Assembly: GCA_016858145.1 (NCBI GenBank)
Contig: JAEHOE010000150.1
Location: 62,001-126,000, forward strand
Length of the DNA stretch: 64,000 nt
Origin: Edaphochlamys debaryana
Taxonomy: Eukaryota > Chlorophyta > Chlorophyceae > Chlamydomonadales
Reading direction: 5' to 3'
Positions 54,067-64,000 of the stretch are shown here, in pieces. The notes beneath the pieces are model-generated. The model saw only the letters and a list, made by a program, of their open reading frames with translations. It did not search any database and was not told the DNA's origin. The position numbers were made by a program, and so were the translations under genes. The first letter of the stretch is position 1; each line of letters opens with the position of its first letter.

Positions 54067-57000
54067 ATGGCCGAGCGCTCTTCACACACGCCGCTGCGTC
54101 GGCAACCCGCTTGCCGGTTAAGAGCTGTTGGCGTGCTCCGCCTATTTGCGGCGCTGTTGGGCTTGGGTAGCCCGGCCGGTCTGGCCGCACCCCGTGCCCG
54201 CCATCAATGCCCGCCCGCGGCCAGCATCGCTAAGGCACTCGGCCAACACGACGACTGCGTGTTGCTACTAGGTGGGAGCTGGTCACCGGGGTACCTGGGG
54301 TTTGGGGCACCTGAAGACTGACAGCGCTGGCCTGCCAACCCAGACGTCGGGGCCTGCAGGCAGGTTGGGGGGCGGCTCTCGTCTCGCCTCCCGTCCCTGT
54401 ACCCCCCAGCCTGCCTCACTTCCACCACCACGCAAACCCCCTCCCACCCCCGTTCATGGCCCTCCACCCCGCCAAACACCCCTCGTCAGATGGCCCCACC
54501 TGCACCGAGGCCTCGGTCCGGGACGTGGGCTGCACGGACATGCGGCTGCGCAACTTCACCTCCTGCGGCCACCTAGTGTACAACGAGGTGGCAGACCCCG
54601 AGACGCTGGGGGAAACGGGGGCATCGGCGGCAGGGGGTGCGTGGGGTGGGGGCCGGGATGCTGGTTGGGATTCCACCGGCGGAGCCTGGGCGTCCGGAGC
54701 ACAGCCGCGGGGGCCAGGCAGGCCCTGGGGTCAGTGCCGGGGCGGCCTCGCCGCCTTGCCCTCAGCCCCCCAACCGCCGTCGCCCGGGCCCCTCCCCCTC
54801 CAGACGGCCGAACGCTGTCCCACTGCGCCTACACAGCGCGTCCCCCGGGGACGCCTTGCTCTGGATCTGGATCCGGATCCGAGTCCGAGTCCGGATCCAC
54901 GCAGCCGCCCAACCCCCGGGCGGCAGCGGGCGGGTTCCAGTGCGGGGGCGGCAGCCTGCGGGGCCTGTGCGTGCCGGGGGGCAGCTGGGCGGCGGAGGAC
55001 GAGGCGTGTCGGGACTTTGCGTGCGACAGGGGCACCTGCTCGCAGCCGGTGGGGCCGAGCCGGGCATAGGGGCGGGGGTGGACGACCGGGTTGGGGCGGC
55101 GTCGGGCGTGCGGGAGGGCCTCTGCAGCAAGGCTCTGGCGCGGGCACACTCAGCTCTGGCGCGGGCCTCGGTCGGAACCTCTTCCGGCCCCCCCGGAGTT
55201 TGGCCCGGGTCGACTGTGACAGGGCAGGGCCAAACGGACGGTGCATCGTAGTGTGCTTGGGAAAAGGATAGCATGTCGCCTCATTCCATCGCCCTAACCC
55301 CCAACCTCCCCCCACCTCACCCGCCGCCAGACGCCCGCCAACGAGGGTGGGCCCTGCGGCCCCCCGGACCCGGGCCCCGGCTGGGACCCCGCGGGCCCCG
55401 GCTGGGACCCCGCGGGCCCCGACCCCTGCCGCCGCTCCGTGTGCCGCGGCGGCCGCTGCGTGGCGGAGGTGTCCCCCGACGACTCCCCCTGCGGCCCCGC
55501 GGGGCCCTGCGGCGAGTCCGTGTGCTCTGCGGGGGAGTGCGTGCGGCTGGTGGCGGAGGACGGGGTGATGTGCGGCCCCAGCACCGCCTGCTTCGACAGG
55601 GTGGGTTGGGCGGGGGGGGGGGGGGCGCTCTGGGGATGGATTAGGGAGGCGTGGGAGGAATGGGGTTGGGGAATGGGGGAAGAATCGGGTGCTGTTAGGC
55701 TCCAGCACGGCTTGCTTCGACAGGGTGGGTCAGGAGGGGGCGAAGGGCTGGGGGGGGACCTGTGGGGTGGATATGGACATGTGTGTGCGGATGGGTCATA
55801 CTGAAGGGTTCAAGGGCAGGGCCACTCGGGCCCTTGCACTCACCCGCACCCCCGCCCTCCCTCCCACACCCGATCCCTACCCACCCGTAACCCCAAGGGG
55901 GCCTGTGGGTAGGTGGGGACCTTGGACCTTTGATTCATCAACAGCACCCCCTTCCCCCTGTTCCCCTGCCCCCCTTCCGCCTCCCCCTCCCCCCCCAAAA
56001 CACACACTCCCCCCCTCCCCCCAGGTGTGCCTCGCGGGCGAGTGCGAGGAGGAGCGGCGCCCCGACGGGCGGCTGTGCTGGCACCGGCCGGGGGACTGCC
56101 CCCGCGCCTGCGTGGCGGGGACCTGCACGGCCTGCGCCTGCGGCCCGGCCTTCGCCTTCTGGGCAGGTGGGGGGTGGGGAAGTGGGGTGTTTGTTGCTGA
56201 GCGGATCGCGCCGACGCCAGGGAATCCTTGCATGGATAGGTGTATACCGTAGAGGTGGGGGGTGGGGAGGTGGTCGGGCGGAGGAGTGTGTGAACGGCTG
56301 CTCGTGTTAGCCGGGGAAGCGTAGGCGCGGCGGGTAGGAGTGTGTGTGTGGGGGGGGGGGCTCCAGGGGGGCTTGCGGGGCGGGGCTGGGGTAGCATTGC
56401 GTGTGCGGCGGTGGCGTGAAGGGGGTTGGAGTGGGGAGCAGACATGTGCGATGTCGGGTGAGGGGAGCGGTCTCCCGAAGCGGCGGGTGGCGTTGGCTGG
56501 TTGTGCTTGGCAAAGGCAGGGACAGGGGGCAAACCGAGACCCCCCATGTACCCACGACCCACCACCCGCTCCGCCACCCCCCCTTCCCCCCCCCCCAGGC
56601 GCCCAGAAGGTCCCCGGCTTCCAGTGGACGCCCTTCCCCAACTCGCTCAAGCAGGACAGGTGGGGGGGACGGAGGGGTGTGTGTGGCTGCTAGCGTACCG
56701 GTATCCACTGCACTCCTGCCCATGCCTTCTCGCTCGTCCCTCCACCGCAATTAAAGCCTTCCCGCTCCCCTCCCCCCTCCCCCCTCCCCCCTCCCCCCTC
56801 CCCCCTGCAGCTTCGGCGGCTACTTCAACCTGCTGGCTGAGGAGGTGGACATCCCGCCCGTGGATCTGCCGTACGACGACACCAGCTCCGTCAACCGCTA
56901 TAACGCCGAGAGTGCCGTACTGGTGTGCGCCAACTGCCGGCTGGGCATGCGGCTCAGGCCGGGGCCCGACCTGGTGCAGGTGGGGGGGGCGCGGGTTTGG

Positions 57001-59609
57001 GGGGGCGGGGAGGGGGGGGGGGGAAACAAGTTAGGGTACGATGCACGTAGGGCAAGGCTGGGATGGGGAGGCGTGATTTAGGTCACTGGGAAGGGGGATG
57101 GTTCAGTGTCTCCACACACACACCCTACGCTTGCCCCATCGGGCTGGCCGCAACGTGTGAGGCCGCAACCGCAGGTCTGCGCGAGCTACCGTACGTGATG
57201 CCTACGGCCCCCCTAGCCCCATGCCCGGGGGAGGGGGGAGTCAAGGCCGCAACCTGCGTTTAGCTTAAGCCCTGCCGCACCGCCATTCCGCGTCCCAACG
57301 ACCACTCCCACCACCCCCGCCCGCCTCCTCAATGCCCTGCCCCCCCCCCCTGCCCCCCCCCCCTCAGGACGGGGTGGTGCTCATGGGCTCTGTGGGGCTG
57401 GCCGCCAGGTGGGGGGTGGGGCGATGGGAAGGGGGTGGGGGTTGGGGGGTAGGGATGCGGGGTTGGAGCGTAAAGATGCGCTGGAGGGCAGCCGTGGATC
57501 TGGGCTTGGTTCGCCAGGCAAAGAGGCGACTGGGGAGATACAGGGGCTACAGGGGGCCACGCCGTCGTGGGGGGCCCTATAGCGGCATGGGAGCATTGCC
57601 TTCTAGGGGGGTGAGTCTGCACGTCGGAGGGCAGAGCCGGGCCTTCAGCCCTCTGCATGCACGCGCGTGGATGAACCGGATGAACCCCAACCGCCAACCG
57701 CCAACTGCCTGTGACACTGCCGCATTGTCCTCCCTCGCAGCCCCACGCGTGCTGGAACGTACGTGTCCCTGGACGTTTCCATGGTGGGTGGGTGGGTGGG
57801 GGGTGGGGGGGACGTGGGTGGAGGGGTTGGGGGGGTGTTTGAAGGGGGTTGGTGGGTGGGTCGGGACACAGCGGCAGGGGCGGAGTGGGCTGAGGGGAAT
57901 GCGAGGTCGCCTTCCGGAGAGGGGGCAGCTGTAGGACGTATACAGGGTGGGGGCCAGGGCCGGGAAGAGGGCTCTCGGACAGGGGGGCGTGAGAGGGGGT
58001 GCTGACAGATGGAGTGGGCGAAACAGGGGGCAAGGGGTTGGGAGAGAGATTTGAGGGGAAACCCTGCCAGGACACTCAAGGAGTCCCCCGGCAGCACGAG
58101 CGCATGAGCCGCCCCCGCTGTCGTCGCCGTGCCCCCCCTCCCCCCCCGCACCCCGACCCCCAGGTCCCCAACGCCACGCACAACCACTTCCTCCTGGCCT
58201 GGCACCCCTGGGCCTCGCTCAGCCCGCCACCGCTCAACTCGCCGCACCGGTGGGGCCCGCCCAGGGGGTGTGGGGTGGGAGGCAAGGGGGCAGGGCTCCG
58301 TTGCGCCGTGTGGTCAGGGTCAGCGCCGCGCCAGCGCCCCCCTCGCCACTAGTGATCCTTTCCGGCCTATGCACGTTCCCCACTCCCTCCCATCCTCTTG
58401 GCCCCCCATCCAGCCCCCCCCCCCCCTGACCATCCCCTAGAGGAGATCCCCCCCACATGGAGCCACCCACGCTAACCTCCCATGGCCCTCCCATCCACAC
58501 ATTCCCCCATATCCCCCTCTCCTGGGTCCTGGGTCGCACCTGGATCCCACATATACGGCAAACGAGTACGGCAAAGATACTCGGGCAACACTCAGCCACC
58601 CATGTTTGCCCCCGCGCCCTCCCCGGCCCTCTCCGCTCCTCTCCACAACCCACCATCGTCCCTCCTCCTCCCCCCGTACCCCCCTAACCCCAGGTGGGGG
58701 GACCTGTCCGGGTCCCACATGGAAGCGCACGAGCCCCCCCAAGGGGAGGGGGAGGGGGAGGGGGACGAGCACCAGCCCTCGCCGCACCCCGGGTCGCTGG
58801 GGTTCCTGGGGCACGGACTGCTGCCCGTGCCCATGCGCCACCACCAGGTGGGGTGTGTGTGTGGGGGGGGGAATGGCGAGTTAGGAAGGGGGGGATTGGG
58901 TGGGAGCGTGGGGGAGCATAGGGCTGGGGTTGCGACACGAGAGACACGCAGGAGGTCCGAGAGCATGTTGGAGGGAAGGGGGAGCGGGCGGCCGGCAAAC
59001 GAACGTGGGCGCACGGCGGGCTGACGGATGCACGCCATTACGGTACGGCGTGTGGCTAGTGTGGATCGCCAACGCCCCGCGCCCCCCACCCCACCCCCCA
59101 CCCCCTTGCCCCCCACCCCAGGCCTGGGCTTTCGTGGAGCGACGGCCCGTGCACTGGGCATTCACTACGCAGCAGCAGGCGAGGAGGGGATGGGGGACAC
59201 GGAGAGGACCGGCGGGGGTCGAGGCGGCGCGTTCCGTAGGGGAAGGACACGCCCAGCTCGGGGGCACTGAGTCCCTTGCACCCTTTTCGCACCACTCTCG
59301 CCTGTCCCCCAGGTCCGGGCTCTCTTCGTGGGGCTCCACCTGACCACCGCCTCGTGCCTCCGAGGGCCCCTGGGGGGGGACTCCGGGGAGGGGGCACCCG
59401 ACCGGGACGGGGGTGGAGGCGGCGGCGGGGAAGAGGGGCGAGGGGGCGAGGTCGGGGCTGGGAGGGAGGGAGGGGGCGGGGGCGGGGGCCGGGAAGGCGG
59501 GGATGCGGGCACGCCGGGAGGTGCGGAGGCGCAGGGTGGGCGGCAGGCGGCGGCGTCTTCGTCACGCAAGGTGGGGGGCATGGGGGCCGCAGGGGATGCT
59601 GCCAGTTGA
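54067..59609 (+). CDS. Secreted Cys-rich protein of unknown function
   Basis: Exons: 54067-54271, 54490-54636, 54927-55048, 55331-55600, 56025-56166, 56599-56659, 56811-56979, 57368-57408, 57741-57783, 58164-58249, 58694-58847, 59122-59178, 59313-59609. All join in phase, giving 597 residues. The first exon has a hydrophobic stretch (LRLFAALLGLGSPAGLAAP) after a short basic N-terminus, suggesting a signal peptide. A Cys-rich part follows (CTEASVRDVGCTD; CRRSVCRGGRCVAEV; CGESVCSAGECVRL; VCLAGECEEE; CPRACVAGTCTACACG). Then comes a less Cys-rich domain (FGGYFNLLAEEVDIPPVDLP; VLVCANCRLGMRL; THNHFLLAWHPW; WAFVERRPVHWAFTT). The last exon ends in a Gly/Arg/Ala-rich tail that may be over-extended. 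The intron after 59178 would need a GC donor (CAG|GCGAGG). No named family was recognised; a matrix or cell-wall role is inference. Confidence 0.65.
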
Positions 59610-60436
59610 GGGGCCAGTGCGTGTGTTGGCGTGGGGGAAGGCGTGTGCATCCAGTCCAAGGGGCGCTCGGGATGTGCGGGGCCGTTAGCGGTTACCCATG
59701 TACGGTTAGCGGTTAACAGGCACCGTGTGGAAAGGCAGAAAGAGGTGGGCGTTGACCAGACACGTAGGTGATTAGGAAGGGAGGAAGGGCGGAAGGTTGC
59801 TGACGTGCAAACCGTGGTCCCGGACCTCGACGCTGTTACATCACCCCATGTGTTCAGGTCTTCAAGAGCCTCGCACACCAACCGCCAAGCACACTCACGC
59901 AAGACGCCACGCTGCGCCGAGTCGAATCGCCTGCACTCCAGACGTCCAGGGGGCCGGCAGCGAGGGGGGACTAAGCACGAAACGCTCTCACTTTCAGGCC
60001 AATAGTGGTCACTTTCTGGCGCATTAGGGGGGCTGATCTCCCAGCCGCCATCCCGTCGCCCAATCAACTGCAACGCCCAACTGAGGTGGATGACTCACCC
60101 CATGCATGCATGCGCTAGTTCACCGCAGATTGCCCTTCTCCCTCACTCATGCCTCCCTCGCCTCCCTTGCGCGAGGCCCCGCCTCCCCCCGCTTTCATTC
60201 CCTGACCCCGAAAGTAGCCAGCCCGCTAGCCACTACGCCTCGCCACGCAATCCATCAGCCATCCTGCCGCCGACATGTGCTTTGTCGAGATGCAAACATA
60301 TACCTTCCATGCGCCCGCTTCCCGCACGTCGCCCCGGATCATTTCCCCTACCCTGCTCCCCCCATCCACGCACCCTACTAACCCTACCTGCACCCCCCCA
60401 CCCTCCCCTGCAGCCCCTTTCCCACCCTGCAGCTAC
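59610..60436. other. Convergent intergenic region
   Basis: Lies between the Cys-rich gene and the glycosyltransferase gene. Contains a CCATGCATGCATGCGC run near 60,098. No gene recognised. Confidence 0.5.
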
Positions 60437-63400
60437 TCACCTGGGTGCCCACAGGTCTGCATAGTTTGCAACCCGCGTCCCATACCACAACCAAGCGCGT
60501 ATGCCTGGTTGATGCTTCGTTGTTGATGTCTTCCTACCTTCTAACCTACCCACCAGCCAGCCTCTACCCCGCCCCCTCCGCACGCGCCCGTGCGATGCCC
60601 CGCTCCGCCGCCCCCGGGGCCTCCAGCCCGAGTCGCCGGACCACATGTAGTTGCTCCGCCGGGCCTGGGCGCATGAAGGGGGGTGTATGAGGGGCGGCAG
60701 GGGGGGGGAGATAGAGCCTCGGGCTCGCTCTGTGCCTCAACGACGTACCGGCGCGAGCAGAGGTGGAAAACTCCTCGTCGTCACTGTGTGTTGCCATGGC
60801 TTGACATGATACCCCAGGGCGGACCCACGCGTGCCTACGTGACGCTCGCTAGCTACCCCCACCCCCCTCGCCCCACCCCCCACCTGGGCCTCCACAAACG
60901 CCGCGTTGTCAAACAGCAGGGGCGCGACGTGGAGCAGCTGCGGACCGGTGAGGTGCGCCAAGTCCGTCAAGCAAGGCAGCGGCAGGTGTATCTAGGAGCG
61001 CGCAGGCACACCCCCGTCTGATTCGTCAAGCAAGGCGGCAGCAGGTCACCGTCCGGTTCCCGTCTGCCTGACCAGCCGAGCACCAGGCACTCCCAGACTG
61101 TTCCCCATAACTGCACACAAAAAAACCCTATGCTCACGCCCCTTACCCCCCCCCCCCTTCCCCCCCCCCTGATCCCACCGCTGCCACGAAGTCCGCGGGT
61201 CGCGGCCGCACGTGTCGGTCGCGTGCGAAGTATGCCTCGCTGTCCCGGATGTTGGTGCCGGACACGCCGTTCTGAGCAAGGGGAAGTACAGGGGAGGCGG
61301 GAGGCAGGAGGGGATCGTCGCAGCGCGGTGAAAGAAGGGGTGGGACAGGTGGAATGAGATGCTGTTGAGGAGGGCTTGGGGCGCGGGCCTTGCGCCGTTC
61401 CGCGCCCACCTCCCGCGCCTCCTTCTCGTACAGTCCGTACTCCGAGTCCTGCATGCTGGTCAGACTGGGGGGTCGGGGGAGGGGGAGCGGGGGGAGGGGG
61501 GGCAGGTAAGGGCCCCTTGGTGTGGGACGCACAAGATTGTGGGCGCATCCCATGTGATGCGGATCAAATTTCTTCCGAAGGCAGACCTGGCTGAGGTGAT
61601 TCTGCGTACTGGTTGGAACTGCTGATGAGGTAGCTAGGCCCCTTGCCTTCCCGTCGCCCCCGCCCCCACCCCTACCTTCCCTGCTGCACGGGTGCATGCA
61701 TGCCTTGCTCGCCCCCACACGCAGCCCCCAGCGCCCCGCATTGTACCAGCTAGGTAGTCCCGCGGGGTCCTGCTGAGCGGTTCAATCTTAGCGGGCTAGG
61801 CCCCCAACCTTACCCCCCTTTTCCTACCCTTTCTGCCCCCCCTGACACCCCACTAGGTAGCCCTCTCCTCACACCTGAGCGCGAAGAAGTGCACGATGTT
61901 GCCACTGGCGTTGAGGTGGCGGGGGAAGTGCTGCTCGGGCTGGGGGGGGGGGCGAGGGGGGGGGCCGGCGATGGGGCGGGGCGGGGTGGCGATGGGGCGC
62001 GGAGGGGCGGGGACGGGCGGGGGGGGGGGGTCATTTGGGTGGGTGAAAATGGGGAGGACTAAGCCGGAGTCGAGTCTTGCGTGCATGAGGCGAGATGTCT
62101 CATGGGAGCCCCTCTGCGCTGCCCCGTTGCCAGCTGAGCCCCTCCCCCGAATACATCCCCCTGTCACTATTTGTCATGGGCCATGTTCACCAAGACGCCA
62201 GGACCCATGTCATGGGCCTTGATGCTTCCCAATCCAGATCTCCCTTCTCTCCCGTATCCCCATACACAGTCTCCCCTCCCCTCCCACCCACCCAGTTGCG
62301 GTGCGCGGTGCCGAAGCCCGGCGGCCGCAGCTCCAGCGCCCCCGCCCCCCGGCGCAGCAGGTAGGCGTTGGCCAGGCCGGGGCCGTGCACACCCACCTGG
62401 TTTGGAGGGGGGAGAGGGAGAGGGTGGGGTGTGAGCCTCCACAAGGCTGGAGCTGTGGGCCCAACCCTAGAAGGGCTGGGAAGCCGGACATGCGGGGGGT
62501 TACCGGGGGCCGGAGGATGGACTTGACCTCCCCCTCCCGCCCCCACATTCCCCCGCCTCTCCCCCACCGCACGCACTTCACGCCCACACCCACGATCAGG
62601 TCTACGCTCCGCGCCATCCCCAGGTCCCGCAGCAGCGCCGCCAGCGCCCCCAGCTCCCGCGCCTCGGCTAGCAGGGGGGAGCCGGGGCCGCCTGATTTTA
62701 CAGGGGGGGGGGGGCAGATGGGTTGGGTATGGAGGGGGATTGGGATGGCAGGATTTCGGGGAATAGGGGCAAGGTCGACCACTGCTATGTATGGGAAAAA
62801 CTGGGTTGGCGGGGTTCTGGGGGTCTCCGCCGCCCCCCCCCCCCTTCCTTCCCACACAAACCTCACCTTCCGCCTCCTCTGCCGCTGCCTCCGCCTCCAG
62901 GTCTTCCTCCCCCTCCCCCTCGCCCTCCCCGACTTGGCCCGGTGCGCCCGCCTCCGTCTCCGCCCGCCCGAATTCGTGAAGGCGGCACTCCACTCGACTG
63001 AAGCGACCCGCGCGGAAGCCCCCTGGGGGGTAAGGAGGGCGGGGGGGGGGCAGAAGTGGATTAGGGATATTGCGGTAGGGCGAGGCGGGCGGTGGTAGGA
63101 GAGGTCAAAGGAGGGAGGGCTGAATGCGCCGTAAGCAAGCGTCGCGGAACACTGCCCTGAGCCCGGAATAACCATGCCCCCAAACCCCTGGAAATCCCCC
63201 CGACCGACGACCAACCGACCCGTACAGCGTACGACACTGTCGTACATACAGAGCCTTCCCGTACTCCAATTTCAGCCATTCCTGCGTCTGTGTGCTTTTT
63301 CCTGCGTGCTCCATCCCAGGACGCACACACCATGCTCGGCTGCCCAAGTTGGCCGGGAGCCATTGATCATGCCATGGACCCCGACCCATCCATTGACCGT

Positions 63401-63928
63401 CCATTGACCGTGCATTGACCGTGCATTGACCGTGCATTGACCGTGCTTGACGTATGCTGCGCGGGGCGCAAGCTTGTGGGTGGCAGAAGACTTCGGAAGG
63501 GGTTGATTGGCTCGCCAACATAAGGCCATGCCTGCTACACGCTCAGGGTGTGCTGTCCGATGCCGGAGGGTGCCCTGGGCTGCTGGAACGAAACCCCGAA
63601 CGGCCCCTTTGACGAAACCCACCAGGCCCCCCCGACCGACGACCGACCGAGAACTTTGCCACAGAAGCTCCGTTTCGTATTCTGAAACTGGATTTGGGCT
63701 CCTCTCAGTAAGCGCCATCCAGATGAGGCATGGTGTTATTTCCGGAAGAAACTGCCCCCCCCCCCCTGCGGCCCTTGGCCCGGAATCCCCGCCACCGCCC
63801 ATTCCCGCCACCACGCACTCCACTGGTCACCCCCTGCCCAGCCCCACCCCCTCCAAAGCCCAATTCCCAGCCCGGCCCCCGCGCTCACCCTCGTTGAGGT
63901 TGAGGGCATTGCAGGCATCGACCAGCTC
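60437..63928 (-). CDS. Glycosyltransferase family 61-like protein (5' end outside window)
   Basis: Exons in protein order: 63928-63889, 63022-62867, 62691-62594, 62396-62292, 61939-61875, 61455-61410, 61271-61179, 60991-60884, and a possible last exon 60664-60437. The first eight join in phase. The first visible exon (ELVDACNALNLNEG) is already internal, so the N-terminus lies beyond 64,000. The signature is MARSVDLIVGVHGPGLANAY followed by LLRRGAGALELRPPGFG, matching the D-hhhGxHGAGLxN...GxxhhEhxP motif of GT61 (EOGT/xylosyltransferase-type) enzymes. Later segments include HFPRHLNASGNIVHFFAL and QDSEYGLYEKEARE. An acidic insert (EGEGEGEEDLEAEAAAEEAE) sits before the motif. GT61 enzymes act in the secretory pathway on proteins or wall polysaccharides; the acceptor here is unknown. 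The last exon (ARRSNYMWSGDSGWRP onward) is the weakest part. Confidence 0.7.
63392..63450. repeat. 11-bp tandem repeat
   Basis: About five units of CATTGACCGTG (the first reads CATTGACCGTC) in an intron of the GT61-like gene. Just upstream, the stretch CGACCGACGACCAACCGACC is itself repetitive. Confidence 0.75.
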
Positions 63929-64000
63929 CTGGGGTAGGGGGGGGAAGGGCAGGGGCGGTGGTGGGTGATGAGGATTAAGGGAAGTGGAGCAGGGGGAGGA

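Overview
The window reads as nuclear DNA of a GC-rich green alga, most likely a volvocine or other chlamydomonadalean. The evidence is dense spliceosomal introns with GT-AG (two probable GC-AG) borders and long C/G homopolymers, a TGTAA-type poly(A) signal, a plastid-type Obg GTPase, Pro-rich extracellular linkers, and algal retroelement debris. No bacterial operons, CRISPR arrays, rRNA or tRNA genes were recognised. All exon models were made by hand from splice consensus, reading phase and domain continuity; no alignment or search was run.

Left part (1-22.8 kb): a nested repeat landscape. An 801-bp satellite occurs in three arrays. Two of the arrays are preceded by a 332-bp tandem repeat and a linker, and each array is followed by the same block: a 276-bp tandem duplication, the 3' end of a LINE-like element with an (ATT)8 tail, and a copy of the 3' end of the large gene to the right. 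The gene's 3' end appears as two truncated copies (6.2-7.1 and 12.9-16.0 kb), plus an isolated copy of one exon at the left edge, beside the complete version that ends at 22,831. Units 1 and 2 lie about 6.65 kb apart, so the region grew by recent tandem segmental duplication.

Middle (22.8-36.8 kb, minus strand): one mosaic gene of 26 predicted exons. Its modules in order are a signal peptide, three copies of [PAN/Apple - PAN/Apple - SUEL-type galactose-binding lectin], a long Pro-rich stalk, a proprotein-convertase-type P domain, a multi-pass membrane region carrying an ESCPQL motif, and a C-terminal region holding an internal duplication. Every exon junction joins in phase. The only break is one extra G in a G-run inside the 54-bp repeat of the Pro stalk. 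A 240-bp hAT-like MITE lies in one intron, and two paralogous introns preserve the empty site. This gene is the best candidate for an undescribed system.

Right part (36.9-64 kb): retroelement remnants (37.1-38.9 kb) separate the mosaic gene from a plus-strand gene of 18 visible exons (39.9-47.0 kb) of unknown function. A plastid-type Obg/CgtA GTPase follows on the minus strand (50.0-53.0 kb), then a secreted Cys-rich protein gene on the plus strand (54.1-59.6 kb). The 3' part of a glycosyltransferase family 61-like gene on the minus strand (60.4-63.9 kb) runs off the right edge. These right-hand genes show no shared pathway and are arranged as convergent or divergent neighbours. The mosaic lectin protein, the Cys-rich protein and the GT61-like enzyme would all pass through the secretory pathway; any link to cell wall, matrix or cell-surface glycan biology is inference.
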